Below are positions 9,911-18,812 of a stretch of DNA of 60,266 bases, in pieces (the stretch's first letter is position 1; each line of letters begins with the position of its first letter). Location of the stretch: positions 1-60,266 of the forward strand of contig NZ_JACJUU010000014.1 in assembly GCF_014237865.1 (NCBI RefSeq), given 5' to 3'. Position numbers and translations under genes: made by a program. This stretch comes from Pusillimonas minor. GTDB lineage: Bacteria; Pseudomonadota; Gammaproteobacteria; Burkholderiales; Burkholderiaceae_B. The notes beneath the pieces are model-generated. The model had not been told where the DNA came from, did no database searches, and was given only the letters and a program-made list of their open reading frames with translations.

Positions 9911-11077
9911 ATGAAGTGGCTTTGGTCTGAACCTTCTGGTCAATCTCCCGAACAGCTCGACGACCGTCGGGGCTTTGTGTATGCCATTTCGGCGCACGTA
10001 GCGCTGGCTCTGGTGTTGCTGCTGGGGGTACTGACATCGGCGCCTCAAACACCCGCACCGGTACAGGTCGAGCTATGGGCCGACGGTGTGTCGCCCAACG
10101 CGGTTCAAGAGCCGCAGGAAGAAACAGCTACCGAAGACACGCCAGAGCCCGAACCCCAACCCGAGCCAGAGCCCGAGCCTACGCCAGAACCGGAGCCCAC
10201 GCCAGAGCCGCCCGCGCCCGAACCGGAGCCCTCGCCGCAAGTGCGCCCTGATCCAATCCCCGAGCCGCCGCAAGTCGATCCTGAAATCGCGCTTGAAAAG
10301 GCACGCCAGGAAAAAGCCGAGCAAGAACGCAAAGAACGCCTTGCCCAGCAAGAAGCTGAGCGCAAAGCACGCGAAGAGGCCGAGCGCACGGCCGCTGAAT
10401 TGAAAGCCAAGCAAGCGGCTGAGCAAAAAGCGAAGGAAGAAGCGGAACGTAAAGCCAAGGCGGAAGCCGAGCGCAAGGCGAAAGAAGAGGCCGACCGCAA
10501 AGCAAAGGCCGAAGCCGAGCGTAAGGCTAAAGAAGCCGCCGAACAAAAAGCAAAGGCCGAGGCTGAACAGAAAGCGAAGGCTGAGGCTGAGCGCAAGGCT
10601 AAAGAAGAAGCTGCCAAAAAAGCGGCTGCCGAGAAGAAAGCCAAAGAAGAAGCTGCCCGCAAGGCCGCGGCCGAGAAAAAGGCCAAAGAGGAAGCAGCAA
10701 AGCGCGAAGCAATTAAACAAGCCATGCGCGGTGATGCGCTGGGCGCTGCCGGTATTCCGGGCGGCACGGCCGACCGCAACCAGGCCGGTGGCGGCGGCAA
10801 CGATAACGGCTACGCGGCGCAAGTCAGGGCCTGCATCAAGCCACGCGTAACCTACCCCATCCCGCCGCGCGCCGGTGCAAACCCAACCGTACAGTTCCGC
10901 GTTATGCTCAATGCTCAAGGGCGTGTTCAAGACGTCGAGATCCGCCGCTCGTCGGGTATTGCCGGTTTCGACCGTGCCGTAGAAAACGGCGTGCGCGGCT
11001 GCAACCCCTTCCCGGCACCGCCATCCGGCAAGTACCCGCCGTATATCGATGGGTACTACTATATGTACGATCAATAG
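9911..11077 (+). CDS. tolA: Cell envelope integrity protein TolA
   Basis: Links the TolQR motor to Pal and TolB across the periplasm. The single N-terminal membrane helix lies at about residues 22-40 (AHVALALVLLLGVLTS). Residues about 60-120 are a Pro-Glu repeat (PEPEPQPEPEPEP and similar), and residues about 125-270 a long Lys/Ala/Glu helix built from AERKAKEEA-like units. The C-terminal globular domain from about residue 300 contains PTVQFRVMLNAQGRVQDVEI and the conserved Cys pair. Total 388 residues. The repetitive codons create long spurious antisense reading frames. Confidence 0.95.
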   Translation: MKWLWSEPSGQSPEQLDDRRGFVYAISAHVALALVLLLGVLTSAPQTPAPVQVELWADGVSPNAVQEPQEETATEDTPEPEPQPEPEPEPTPEPEPTPEPPAPEPEPSPQVRPDPIPEPPQVDPEIALEKARQEKAEQERKERLAQQEAERKAREEAERTAAELKAKQAAEQKAKEEAERKAKAEAERKAKEEADRKAKAEAERKAKEAAEQKAKAEAEQKAKAEAERKAKEEAAKKAAAEKKAKEEAARKAAAEKKAKEEAAKREAIKQAMRGDALGAAGIPGGTADRNQAGGGGNDNGYAAQVRACIKPRVTYPIPPRAGANPTVQFRVMLNAQGRVQDVEIRRSSGIAGFDRAVENGVRGCNPFPAPPSGKYPPYIDGYYYMYDQ

Positions 11078-11101
11078 CACGACCAACAGGAGATTGTCGA
11101 A

Positions 11102-12409
11102 ATGACCCGTGTCACCTTCGCAAAAACCGTCGCCCGAACACTCGGGCGACTGCAGGCCTGGGGCCTTGCGGTACTCGCCAGTGTGGCGCTCACCACGCCG
11201 GCTTCGGCACAGTTGCGCGTCGATATTTCGGGCGTGGGCGCAACGCAATACCCTATTGCCATCGCCGACTTCCAGGGTAACGCTCAGGGCGCCAGCCTGG
11301 CCGAAGTCATCCGTGCCGACCTGACCCGTTCCGGGCAGTTCCGTCTTGTCAACGCCACTGGCGCCGCCTTAAGCGCCGAGACCCCGGTCGCCCACGACGA
11401 CTGGCGTGGTCGAGGCGCCGACTATATTGCGTATGGGTCAATTACCGAGGCCGGCGGCCAGTACACCATTACATATCGCCTGTCTGACACCGTACGCAAA
11501 ACCGAACTTGACGGCATTGCATTTGCCGGTAACGAGCGTGAACTTCGCCGCATTGCACACCGGATTGCCGACCGCATCTACGAAAAAATCACGGGTGTGC
11601 GTGGCGTTTTTTCAACACGCCTGGCCTATGTCGTGCAAAAAGGCGACATCTATGAGTTACAAATTGCAGACGCCGACGGCCAGAACCCGCAGGTGATGTT
11701 GCGCTCGAAACACTCGATTATTTCGCCAGCCTGGTCACCCGACGGCAAGCAACTTGCTTATGTCAGCTTCGAGCTGGGCAAGCCCGTAGTGTATGTACAA
11801 ACGCTGGCCACCGGCCAACGTCTGCCCCTGGCCAACTTCAAGGGTAACAACAGTGCGCCGGCATGGTCGCCCGACGGCAGCCAGCTTGCCGTGGTGCTTT
11901 CACGCGATGGCATTTCGCAAATTTATACGATCCGCAACGATGGCTCTGACCTGCGTCGCATCATGCGTTCGCCGCTCATCGATACCGAGCCGCAATTCGC
12001 ACCCGACGGTGCTTCGATTGTGTTTACCAGCGACCGTAGCGGCAGCCCGCAAATTTACCGTGTGCCAGTGGCCGGCGGCGAAGCACGGCGCATAACTTTT
12101 AACGGAAGTTACAACATCTCACCAGCGCTCTCGCCCGACGGTAACAGTTTGGTGTACGTTACACGTAGAGACGGTGCTTTCCGCATTGCATTGCAAAATA
12201 TGAACACGGGTTCGGAACAACTGTTAACCACAGGCCCCGACGACCAGTCGCCAAGTTTTGCACCCAACGGCATGCAAGTGCTTCACAGTGCCGTCCAAAA
12301 CGGCCGCAGTGTGCTGGCCGTGGTTTCGGTCGATGGCCGGGTCCGGCAAACGCTGTCGACACTCGATGGCAAGGTCCGTGAACCGACCTGGGGCCCTTTT
12401 ACCAACTAA
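11102..12409 (+). CDS. tolB: Tol-Pal system beta-propeller protein TolB
   Basis: Periplasmic protein that binds Pal and releases it for TolA-driven relocation. A long signal peptide ends near ASAQL (residue 37), the N-terminal alpha/beta domain covers about 40-165, and the rest is a six-bladed propeller with repeated S-P-x-W-S-P-D-G motifs (SPAWSPDGKQLAYVS, APAWSPDGSQLAVVL). The length of 435 is usual. AGGAG stands 8 bases before the ATG. Confidence 0.97.
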   Translation: MTRVTFAKTVARTLGRLQAWGLAVLASVALTTPASAQLRVDISGVGATQYPIAIADFQGNAQGASLAEVIRADLTRSGQFRLVNATGAALSAETPVAHDDWRGRGADYIAYGSITEAGGQYTITYRLSDTVRKTELDGIAFAGNERELRRIAHRIADRIYEKITGVRGVFSTRLAYVVQKGDIYELQIADADGQNPQVMLRSKHSIISPAWSPDGKQLAYVSFELGKPVVYVQTLATGQRLPLANFKGNNSAPAWSPDGSQLAVVLSRDGISQIYTIRNDGSDLRRIMRSPLIDTEPQFAPDGASIVFTSDRSGSPQIYRVPVAGGEARRITFNGSYNISPALSPDGNSLVYVTRRDGAFRIALQNMNTGSEQLLTTGPDDQSPSFAPNGMQVLHSAVQNGRSVLAVVSVDGRVRQTLSTLDGKVREPTWGPFTN

Positions 12410-12443
12410 TTTTTAGTGTGACTCTTTTTCTAAAGGAACTTAA

Positions 12444-12938
12444 ATGAGCTCGCGCATTACAAAAACGCTAAGTGTTGCTGCTTTGACTGCCGCCCTGGCA
12501 GCTTGCAGCTCTGTACCGCTTGACCAGGCCGGATCCGGCTCGGGCACGGGTGCAGGGGCCTCGACCGGTATGGTCATGGACCCCTTCAACCCGCAAAGCC
12601 CGCTGGCGCAACAGCGTTCGGTTTACTTCGAGTTTGACAGCTATGTCGTACCCGAACAGTACCGCAACGTTGTCGAAATGCACTCGTCGTACCTCACCGC
12701 AAACGGCCAGCAACGCATCCGCGTCGAAGGCCACGCCGACGCGCGCGGTGGCTCGGAATACAACCTGGCACTGGGCCAGCGCCGTTCTGAAGCCGTTGCC
12801 CGTATGATGACCCTGATGGGTGTGCGTGCCGACCAGATCGAAACCATCAGTTTCGGTAAAGAGCGCCCGAAGGCCATGGGTAACACCGAAGCCGATTACG
12901 CAGAGAACCGTCGCGCAGACATCAACTACCAGCGTTGA
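12444..12938 (+). CDS. pal: Peptidoglycan-associated lipoprotein Pal
   Basis: Outer-membrane lipoprotein that grips peptidoglycan. The signal sequence ends in the lipobox LAAC with C21 the lipidated residue. A Gly/Ser-rich linker follows, then an OmpA-like domain with YFEFDSYVVP and RVEGHADARGGSEYN, which carry the meso-diaminopimelate-binding Asp and Arg. 164 residues. AAGGAA precedes the ATG, and it sits 34 bases after tolB. Confidence 0.97.
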   Translation: MSSRITKTLSVAALTAALAACSSVPLDQAGSGSGTGAGASTGMVMDPFNPQSPLAQQRSVYFEFDSYVVPEQYRNVVEMHSSYLTANGQQRIRVEGHADARGGSEYNLALGQRRSEAVARMMTLMGVRADQIETISFGKERPKAMGNTEADYAENRRADINYQR

Positions 12939-12963
12939 TTTTTTGGCATAATCTGCATCAACA

Positions 12964-12996
12964 AAGCGCCGTGGCGGCTTCCCGCCGCGGCGTTTT
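12964..12996 (+). terminator. Hairpin between pal and cpoB
   Basis: A GC-rich stem (GCGCCGTGGCGG / CCGCCGCGGCG with a CTTC loop) ends in GTTTTC. The T-tract is short, so it may act as an attenuator that lowers cpoB transcription relative to pal rather than as a full stop. Confidence 0.6.
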
Positions 12997-13015
12997 CACT
13001 TGAATGAGACCCCTT

Positions 13016-13699
13016 ATGACGAACTCTTTGTTTACGCTTCGCCGCTTCGCCCTGACCGCATCTTTTAGCGCCCTGGCGCTGCCATCCGGTGTTGCACATG
13101 CCTTTGCCGACGACGATGCACGCCGTGCCATTCTGGAACTGCGCGAACAAATACGTGTTCTGACCGAGCAGAACCGCCAGGCCCGCCTGTTGCTGGCTGA
13201 TCAGCTCGAAACGCTTCGACAGGAAGTCACCAGCCTGCGCGGCCAGATCGAACGCATCCGGTTCGAGCTGGATATTAAGAATGGCAATGGTTTGGGCAAC
13301 GGCCCAGCGGCACAGGTTAGCAATCCACAAGAGCAAGCCGCTTTCAATACCCCCATGGCACAGTTCCGCGAAGGGAAATACAAAGACGCTGCAGACGGCT
13401 TCAAGACTTTCCTGACGCAGTATCCCAACAGCCAGTTAGTGGTTGATGCGCAGTTTTATCAAGGCAGCAGCTTATATGCCGCCAAAGATTTCAAAGGCGC
13501 GGTCCAGGCGCTAGGAGCGCTGGTTCAAGCACACCCAGACAGCAATCGGGCCGCAGATGCCTTGCTGATTGTGGCTGCCGCGCAAATCGAACTGAACGAC
13601 CTGGGCGGCGCCACCGCCAGCCTGCAGCGCATTGTGGCCGATTACCCCGGCAGCAATGCGGCACGCACTGCCCAAGATCGTCTCAAGCTTTTGCAATAA
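13016..13699 (+). CDS. cpoB: Cell division coordinator CpoB (YbgF)
   Basis: Periplasmic protein that links peptidoglycan synthesis with Tol-Pal constriction through TolA. The signal peptide ends at about VAHAFA. A trimerising coiled coil follows (RAILELREQIRVLTEQNRQA), then a linker and a C-terminal TPR domain of about 120 residues (AQFREGKYKDAADGFKTFL, AQFYQGSSLYAAKDFKGAV). The ATG at 13016 has GAGAC upstream; an in-frame ATG at 13004 adds four residues and is possible. Last gene of the Tol-Pal cluster. Confidence 0.92.
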   Translation: MTNSLFTLRRFALTASFSALALPSGVAHAFADDDARRAILELREQIRVLTEQNRQARLLLADQLETLRQEVTSLRGQIERIRFELDIKNGNGLGNGPAAQVSNPQEQAAFNTPMAQFREGKYKDAADGFKTFLTQYPNSQLVVDAQFYQGSSLYAAKDFKGAVQALGALVQAHPDSNRAADALLIVAAAQIELNDLGGATASLQRIVADYPGSNAARTAQDRLKLLQ

Positions 13700-13712
13700 C
13701 GTCACCGGCCGT

Positions 13713-14543
13713 ATGCCAGCACTCGAGCTACCCGAGAAAGTTTTCACCCTTGCCGACCAGACCCCGTTGACGTTTGTTGAACTGGGTTATGGGCGAACGA
13801 CGCTGCTGATTCACGGCTCGTTGTGCGACTACCGGTACTGGCGCTGGCAAATGGCGCCATTTGCAGAGTACGGACGTGTTATTGCGCCCAGCTTGCGGGG
13901 GTTTTGGCCCCATACCTGCACCGCCCCCGACCCCCAGTTTTCTGTGCAACAGCATGCGGCCGATCTGATCGCGCTCATACGCGCGACCAGCCCGGACGAG
14001 CCCGTCGATATCGTCGGCCACTCGCGAGGCGCCCACGTCGCCCTTGAAATGGCTGTTCAAGCACCGGCGCATGTGCGCAGCATGGTTTTAGCCGACCCTG
14101 GCATGAACGTCCCCGGGGTCTCGCGCAACAGCGGTTTTATCGGTAACGCAGCGCAATCGGTTGCGCAAGGGTTGACCGAAGCCGGCCTGGAAACTTTTAT
14201 TGACACCGTGAGCGGCCCCGACACCTGGCGCCGAATGACGGGTTGGTTTAAAACCATGGTGCGCGACAACGCAGGTACGCTGCTTTCGCAGGCGCTAGAG
14301 GCCGATACCTTATATAACCCCGACGCCGCACGCCAGATAAGCTGCCCGGTTTTATTGCTTGGCGGAAGCAACAGCCCGCAACGCTATCGCCAGATTATTG
14401 ATGTACTGGCGCCCCGGCTGGCCGATGCAAGACGCGACACCGTGCCCCTGGCCTCGCATGGCATGAACCTGGCCAACCCCAAAAGCTTTAACCGCAAAGT
14501 GCTGGCCTTTTTTGCCGGCGAGCAAACTGCCCTGCCGGCATAA
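13713..14543 (+). CDS. Alpha/beta-fold hydrolase
   Basis: A 276-residue cytosolic hydrolase. The nucleophile elbow GHSRGAH carries Ser, LIHGSLCDYRYW forms the oxyanion-hole region, and ASHGMNL near the C-terminus carries the likely catalytic His. The substrate cannot be read from sequence; relatives include esterases and ring-cleavage product hydrolases. The ATG at 13713, 14 bases after cpoB, starts MPALELPEK. An earlier in-frame start at 13632 would overlap cpoB by 68 bases and lacks homology-like sequence. Confidence 0.8.
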   Translation: MPALELPEKVFTLADQTPLTFVELGYGRTTLLIHGSLCDYRYWRWQMAPFAEYGRVIAPSLRGFWPHTCTAPDPQFSVQQHAADLIALIRATSPDEPVDIVGHSRGAHVALEMAVQAPAHVRSMVLADPGMNVPGVSRNSGFIGNAAQSVAQGLTEAGLETFIDTVSGPDTWRRMTGWFKTMVRDNAGTLLSQALEADTLYNPDAARQISCPVLLLGGSNSPQRYRQIIDVLAPRLADARRDTVPLASHGMNLANPKSFNRKVLAFFAGEQTALPA

Positions 14544-14550
14544 GCCCGGT

Positions 14551-15102
14551 TTAGTGCGACATCATTCGGGGCATGGTGCCGGCGGGTTTGACCTCGCAGC
14601 TAGCCACAACTTTTTCGCCCGACTTCAGCACCAGGTCAACCTGAATGGTGTCGCCCACTGCAACGTCGCGACGCGGCTGTTCGAGCATGATGTGATAACC
14701 ACCCGGCTTGAATTCGAGCTGCCCCCCAACCGGGACCGCAACCTCGTCAACCATGCCCATACGGCTCATGCCGTTTTCGTGACGCGTTTGATGCACCATT
14801 AACAGGCCATAATCTTTGGGGGCTGCCGCACCCACCAGGCTAACGGGCGCATTGGTGTTGTTCTTGAGTACAAAATAACCTGCCGATGGCGCAGGCGCAG
14901 GCAACAACCGAATCCAGCATGCATCGGCGACAACACCTTGGGCCACGGGCAAACGGGCAGTGTCGGTTTGGGGCGCCGCATGCGCCATGGCATGGGGTTG
15001 CCCGCCGTGGGCAGGCGGCTGCCCGTGGGCCCCATGATGGGCAGCCACAGCAACGCCCGAAGACATAAGTATGACAACAGAAGTATTTAAAAGCGTACGC
15101 AA
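14551..15102 (-). CDS. Periplasmic copper chaperone PCu(A)C family
   Basis: A 183-residue secreted copper chaperone of the kind that delivers Cu(I) to cytochrome oxidase. The signal peptide ends near AVAAHHG and is followed by a His-rich segment (HHGAHGQPPAHGG and further His). The PCuAC domain has VHQTRHENGMSRM and GGYHIMLEQP, giving the H...M...HxM copper ligands. The start at 15102 has GAGG 6 bases upstream; the frame stays open to 15222 but that part looks non-coding. The His-rich segment may add extra Cu(II) capacity. It is convergent with the hydrolase. Confidence 0.85.
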   Translation of the reverse strand: MRTLLNTSVVILMSSGVAVAAHHGAHGQPPAHGGQPHAMAHAAPQTDTARLPVAQGVVADACWIRLLPAPAPSAGYFVLKNNTNAPVSLVGAAAPKDYGLLMVHQTRHENGMSRMGMVDEVAVPVGGQLEFKPGGYHIMLEQPRRDVAVGDTIQVDLVLKSGEKVVASCEVKPAGTMPRMMSH

Positions 15103-15348
15103 CATGACAACCTCGCAAATGAACTGCGCGAAGTGTAGCGCCGAATGCGTCGATGCGCCTTGATATGCGTCAGACCTTGACGGCGTCGGCGCACCCCCGC
15201 TTACGCCAGCCTTAAGGTTCAATCAAGCTGTTTTCTTCAGCCTTTTTCTGCTTACTACAGGGTAAACACCCACGGTAGCATCGGTAAAGTTTCACCAAAT
15301 ATTGCCGTTACGTTAATTTGGTAACATTTGCGCTTTCCCGGAGACACC

Positions 15349-17313
15349 ATGAGCAGAATAAAAACCCTGAGGGTCCGAACCAAACTGATTGGCGGCTTCC
15401 TGATTGTTGCGGCAATCGCCGCCATTATCGGGTTTGTGGGCATCCAGTCGATGCAGCGCATCAGCCAGATGACCGACCGCTTGTACGAAAACGAGTTTGT
15501 CGGTATGCGCCATGCCACCGAAGCCGACCGTCAACTGGTTGCCGCCGGTCGGGCCCTGAGCAATACGCTGCTCACCTCCACCGAGGACGAATACCGGTCC
15601 GAATACTTTTCTATCGACAATCACTTCATCTCGGCCAAAATGGCACTTGATGATCTGGCCCGCACAGCGCAAAGCGAGGAAGGCAAACGCGCCGTCGAGA
15701 AAGCGCGTGAAGCCATCAACGCATTCGAGAAAACAGCAAAAGACATTGTTCGCGAACAACCTGCCGAAACGCTGGGGCGACTGGATACGACCGAGCGCGT
15801 GTTCAAAGAAATGCGCCCATTGGGCGACGAGGCCGAAAGCCTGATCAAGCGCATTGTCTATGGCCAGCAAGACGATGCCCTGACCGCCACCGAAGAAATC
15901 AAGGCCATTTACACGCAAGCTTTCACGTTAATGATCGGCCTGACAGCCGGCGGCGCGCTGATTGCGATTATTCTGGGCTTGTTAATCACCCGGGGCTTTA
16001 CGCGGCAGTTAGGCGGCGAACCCCACGAGGTGGCACAAATTGCAGCCGCCATTGCCAAGGGCAACCTGAACAACAAAATCGTCGTGCCCCGCAATGCGAA
16101 GCAAAGCATCATGAACGCCATGAACCAGATGCAAGACTCGTTGCGCAAGGTCGTGCTGGCAGTGCGCAACAGCAGCGATCATATTGCGACCGGGTCAGCC
16201 GAAATTGCAACGGGCAACGTAGACCTGGCGCGCCGCACCGAAGACCAGGCCGCCAACCTGACCGAAACAGCGGCGGCCATGGAACAACTGGCCAGCACCG
16301 TGAAAAGCAATGCCGATGTCGCCAAGCAAGCGGCCCACATGGCATCTGCGGCCAGTAGTGCGGCCGTTCAAGGCGGCGAGGTCGTCAACAATGTGGTCGA
16401 CACCATGCAAGAAATCAATGCGTCTTCGCGCAAGATTGTTGACATTATTTCGGTCATCGACAGCATCGCCTTCCAAACCAATATTTTGGCGCTGAACGCC
16501 GCCGTCGAAGCTGCCCGCGCCGGCGAACAAGGCCGTGGTTTTGCAGTCGTGGCCAGCGAAGTGCGCAGCCTGGCGCAAAAAAGCGCCTCGGCCGCCAAAG
16601 ACATCAAAAACCTTATCGACAACAGCGTACAAAAAGTAGACGCCGGTTCCCGGCTGGTGGACGAGGCCGGAGAATCCATGCAAGGCATTGTGACCCACGT
16701 CAAGCGGGTTACCGACCTTATCAATGAGATCAGCGCGGCCACCGACGAGCAAACGTCGGGCATCGGGCAAGTCAATGACGCCGTGCTGCAACTTAGCGAT
16801 GTAACCCAGCAAAACGCCGCCCTGGTGCAAGAGTCGGCTGCAGCTTCCGACAGCCTGAAAGCACAAGCCGCCAAACTGGTAGAAGTCGTCAACCTGTTTG
16901 ATATTGGCCGCGACTACATCGACGTCACCGCGCGCGAAGTCAAAGAAGCCGCGTCCGACGCCAACGCTCCGGCCATTCCGGCAACCGCAGCCGCCCAACT
17001 GCCCGCAGGCAAGTCTTCAAAGAAGGCCCGTTCCCAGGCATCGCTCGAAGACGACGTGCACACAACACAAAACCACCACGACAGCACGACGCCAACACCA
17101 AACGAAGGGGCGCCGGGGTCGGCACAACGTACACATGCAATATCGAACGGTGCAACACGCCCGGCCCGTCGCGCGGGTGCATCGGCACCTGCAACCGACG
17201 CTGCGACGGCCAACGCAGCGCGTAGCGATGCCCAACTAAAACGACCCGACCTGAGCAATCAACAGTCACCTGCAACCAAAGCCGATAAAGAAGACGACTG
17301 GGAAGAGTTCTGA
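15349..17313 (+). CDS. Methyl-accepting chemotaxis protein
   Basis: A 654-residue transmembrane chemoreceptor. TM1 lies near residues 10-32 and TM2 near 191-215. The periplasmic four-helix domain between them has DDLARTAQSEEGKR, typical of 4HB sensors. A HAMP domain covers about 215-265, and the cytosolic hairpin tip with FQTNILALNAAVEAARAGEQ lies about 370-400. The last residues DWEEF fit the CheR/CheB tether pattern W-x-x-F after a long low-complexity Ala/Thr linker. GGAG precedes the ATG at 15349. No other chemotaxis gene is present, so the ligand is unknown. Confidence 0.93.
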   Translation: MSRIKTLRVRTKLIGGFLIVAAIAAIIGFVGIQSMQRISQMTDRLYENEFVGMRHATEADRQLVAAGRALSNTLLTSTEDEYRSEYFSIDNHFISAKMALDDLARTAQSEEGKRAVEKAREAINAFEKTAKDIVREQPAETLGRLDTTERVFKEMRPLGDEAESLIKRIVYGQQDDALTATEEIKAIYTQAFTLMIGLTAGGALIAIILGLLITRGFTRQLGGEPHEVAQIAAAIAKGNLNNKIVVPRNAKQSIMNAMNQMQDSLRKVVLAVRNSSDHIATGSAEIATGNVDLARRTEDQAANLTETAAAMEQLASTVKSNADVAKQAAHMASAASSAAVQGGEVVNNVVDTMQEINASSRKIVDIISVIDSIAFQTNILALNAAVEAARAGEQGRGFAVVASEVRSLAQKSASAAKDIKNLIDNSVQKVDAGSRLVDEAGESMQGIVTHVKRVTDLINEISAATDEQTSGIGQVNDAVLQLSDVTQQNAALVQESAAASDSLKAQAAKLVEVVNLFDIGRDYIDVTAREVKEAASDANAPAIPATAAAQLPAGKSSKKARSQASLEDDVHTTQNHHDSTTPTPNEGAPGSAQRTHAISNGATRPARRAGASAPATDAATANAARSDAQLKRPDLSNQQSPATKADKEDDWEEF

Positions 17314-17354
17314 ACAACCGGCCGCCTGAACCGCGGCCCGGTATTTTGATAACT

Positions 17355-17387
17355 CCCCTGCGTTCGCAGCGGGGTTTATTTTTTTGA
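17355..17387 (+). terminator. Terminator after the chemoreceptor gene
   Basis: Stem CCCCTGCG / CGCAGCGGGG with a TT(C) loop is followed by TTTATTTTTTT, a strong rho-independent signal 42 bases after the stop. Confidence 0.85.
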
Positions 17388-17456
17388 GCGCTTTTTTGTG
17401 ATGCGATAGCACGCCCCTATCGCAGAGATTAAAACAATCAAATATCTTGATTTGTT

Positions 17457-17475
17457 GAGATTGATTATCATTAAC
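17457..17475 (+). promoter_or_regulatory. Fur-box-like operator
   Basis: GAGATTGATTATCATTAAC matches 15 of 19 positions of the GATAATGATAATCATTATC consensus. It lies 25 bases before the DUF2061 start codon, where a repressor would block a promoter. Confidence 0.6.
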
Positions 17476-17500
17476 TCAACTTACAAGATGGAGCAGCATC

Positions 17501-17716
17501 ATGATTGTCCTTGAAAAAACCAGCCAGGTTCTCTTGCACATGGGTGTTGCCTTTGGCGTTACTTATGCGATGACCGGGTCAGTCATGACAGGGGGCCTGG
17601 CTGCGTTGGTTGAGCCGATTTGCAATGTAGCCTTGCTGCCTTTGCACGAACGTGTCTGGCGCCGCATCAAGACCAAATGGCGCGTACCCTTCCCCCAGTG
17701 GTCACGCGCGTGCTGA
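17501..17716 (+). CDS. DUF2061 small membrane protein
   Basis: A 71-residue protein with two hydrophobic stretches (LHMGVAFGVTYAMTG and GGLAALVEPICNVALL), then HERVWRRIKTKW, the pattern of the DUF2061 family. Function is unknown. GATGGAG precedes the ATG. The Fur-like box at 17457 suggests iron-dependent expression. It is monocistronic between the chemoreceptor terminator and the serine acetyltransferase gene. Confidence 0.75.
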   Translation: MIVLEKTSQVLLHMGVAFGVTYAMTGSVMTGGLAALVEPICNVALLPLHERVWRRIKTKWRVPFPQWSRAC

Positions 17717-17797
17717 CCTGACAACCTCAGATGGTCGCCGCCCGGGCCTGCGCCAGGTGGTAAGATTTTGTCTTTCAATCTTGACGTAATTGCTGAC

Positions 17798-18724
17798 ATG
17801 GCGTCTTTCAATATCGACTCAATCGTTCAATCACTGGCCGATATCCGTAGTGCGTGGCGCACGGCCCAAGGGCGGTCTCGCGAGCCCGGCAGTCGGGAGT
17901 TCCCGTCACGTCAGGCGCTTTCCGACGTTATGGACGCCCTGAAAGGCGCACTGTTCCCCATGCGCCTTGGGCCCACCGACTTGCGACACGACAGCGAAAA
18001 CCATTATGTGGGGCACACCATCGACACTGCCCTGCACACGTTGCTGGGGCAAGCTCGCCTTGAAATTCGCTATCAGAACAGACACGCACCGCTAGACGAC
18101 AACGAGCTCGAGGCGCGCGCCGTAAAAGCTGTATCGAATCTGGCCAACAAACTGCCGCACATCCGCAGCATGCTCGACAGCGACGTTTTGGCCGCCTACC
18201 AGGGCGACCCCGCAGCGCAAAGCGTCGACGAGGTCTTGCTGTGCTACCCCGGCGTACAGGCCATGATTTACCATCGCATCGCGCACGAGCTGTACACCAG
18301 CAAGTTGCCGTTGCTGGCGCGTATTGCGGCCGAAATGGCGCATGCCGAGACGGGTATCGACATCCATCCCGGCGCACAAATCGGCCGAAGTTTCTTCATT
18401 GATCACGGCACCGGCGTCGTTATTGGCGAAACGACCGTTATTGGCGAGCGCGTACGTATTTACCAAGCCGTCACGCTCGGCGCAAAAAGCTTTCCCACCG
18501 ATGAAGACGGTTCACTTCAAAAAGGGTTACCCCGTCACCCGGTGGTCGAAGACGATGTTGTTATTTATGCCGGCGCCACGATTTTGGGGCGCGTGACTTT
18601 GGGCAAAGGTTGTGTGATTGGCGGCAACGTGTGGCTGACCCAAGACGTGCCCGCGGGCTGCGTCGTCACCCAGGCGCGTTCCCAAGACACCCCGCGCTCC
18701 AAGTGCCCCGACTCGATCATTTAA
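17798..18724 (+). CDS. Serine O-acetyltransferase (EpsC/CysE family)
   Basis: Makes O-acetylserine from serine and acetyl-CoA, the first committed step of cysteine synthesis. The N-terminal helical region (residues about 1-180) is followed by the left-handed hexapeptide-repeat domain with GIDIHPGAQIGRSFFIDH and GTGVVIGETTVIGERVRIYQ. The active-site Asp/His pair lies in the first of these. 308 residues, longer than E. coli CysE (273), matching the serine acetyltransferase form called EpsC in many annotations. The ATG at 17798 is chosen over a TTG at 17768; neither has a clear ribosome site. Confidence 0.85.
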   Translation: MASFNIDSIVQSLADIRSAWRTAQGRSREPGSREFPSRQALSDVMDALKGALFPMRLGPTDLRHDSENHYVGHTIDTALHTLLGQARLEIRYQNRHAPLDDNELEARAVKAVSNLANKLPHIRSMLDSDVLAAYQGDPAAQSVDEVLLCYPGVQAMIYHRIAHELYTSKLPLLARIAAEMAHAETGIDIHPGAQIGRSFFIDHGTGVVIGETTVIGERVRIYQAVTLGAKSFPTDEDGSLQKGLPRHPVVEDDVVIYAGATILGRVTLGKGCVIGGNVWLTQDVPAGCVVTQARSQDTPRSKCPDSII

Positions 18725-18751
18725 CCCAAAGACATTCAAACCGTACCCTGT

Positions 18752-18790
18752 AAAAAACGGGTGTCTTCAAGCTGAAGGCACCCTTTTTTA
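18752..18790. terminator. Bidirectional terminator
   Basis: Stem GGGTGTCTTCA / TGAAGGCACCC with a three-base AGC loop is flanked by six T on the right and six A on the left. It can stop both the acetyltransferase (+) and the porin (-) transcripts. Confidence 0.85.
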
Positions 18791-18812
18791 CATCTGACTC
18801 GAATAGAACCGA

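Noticed and set aside
10073-11248. Long antisense open frame over tolA (391 codons)
   Set aside because: It mirrors the Lys/Ala/Glu repeats of tolA, giving Leu/Phe/Gly runs without any domain.
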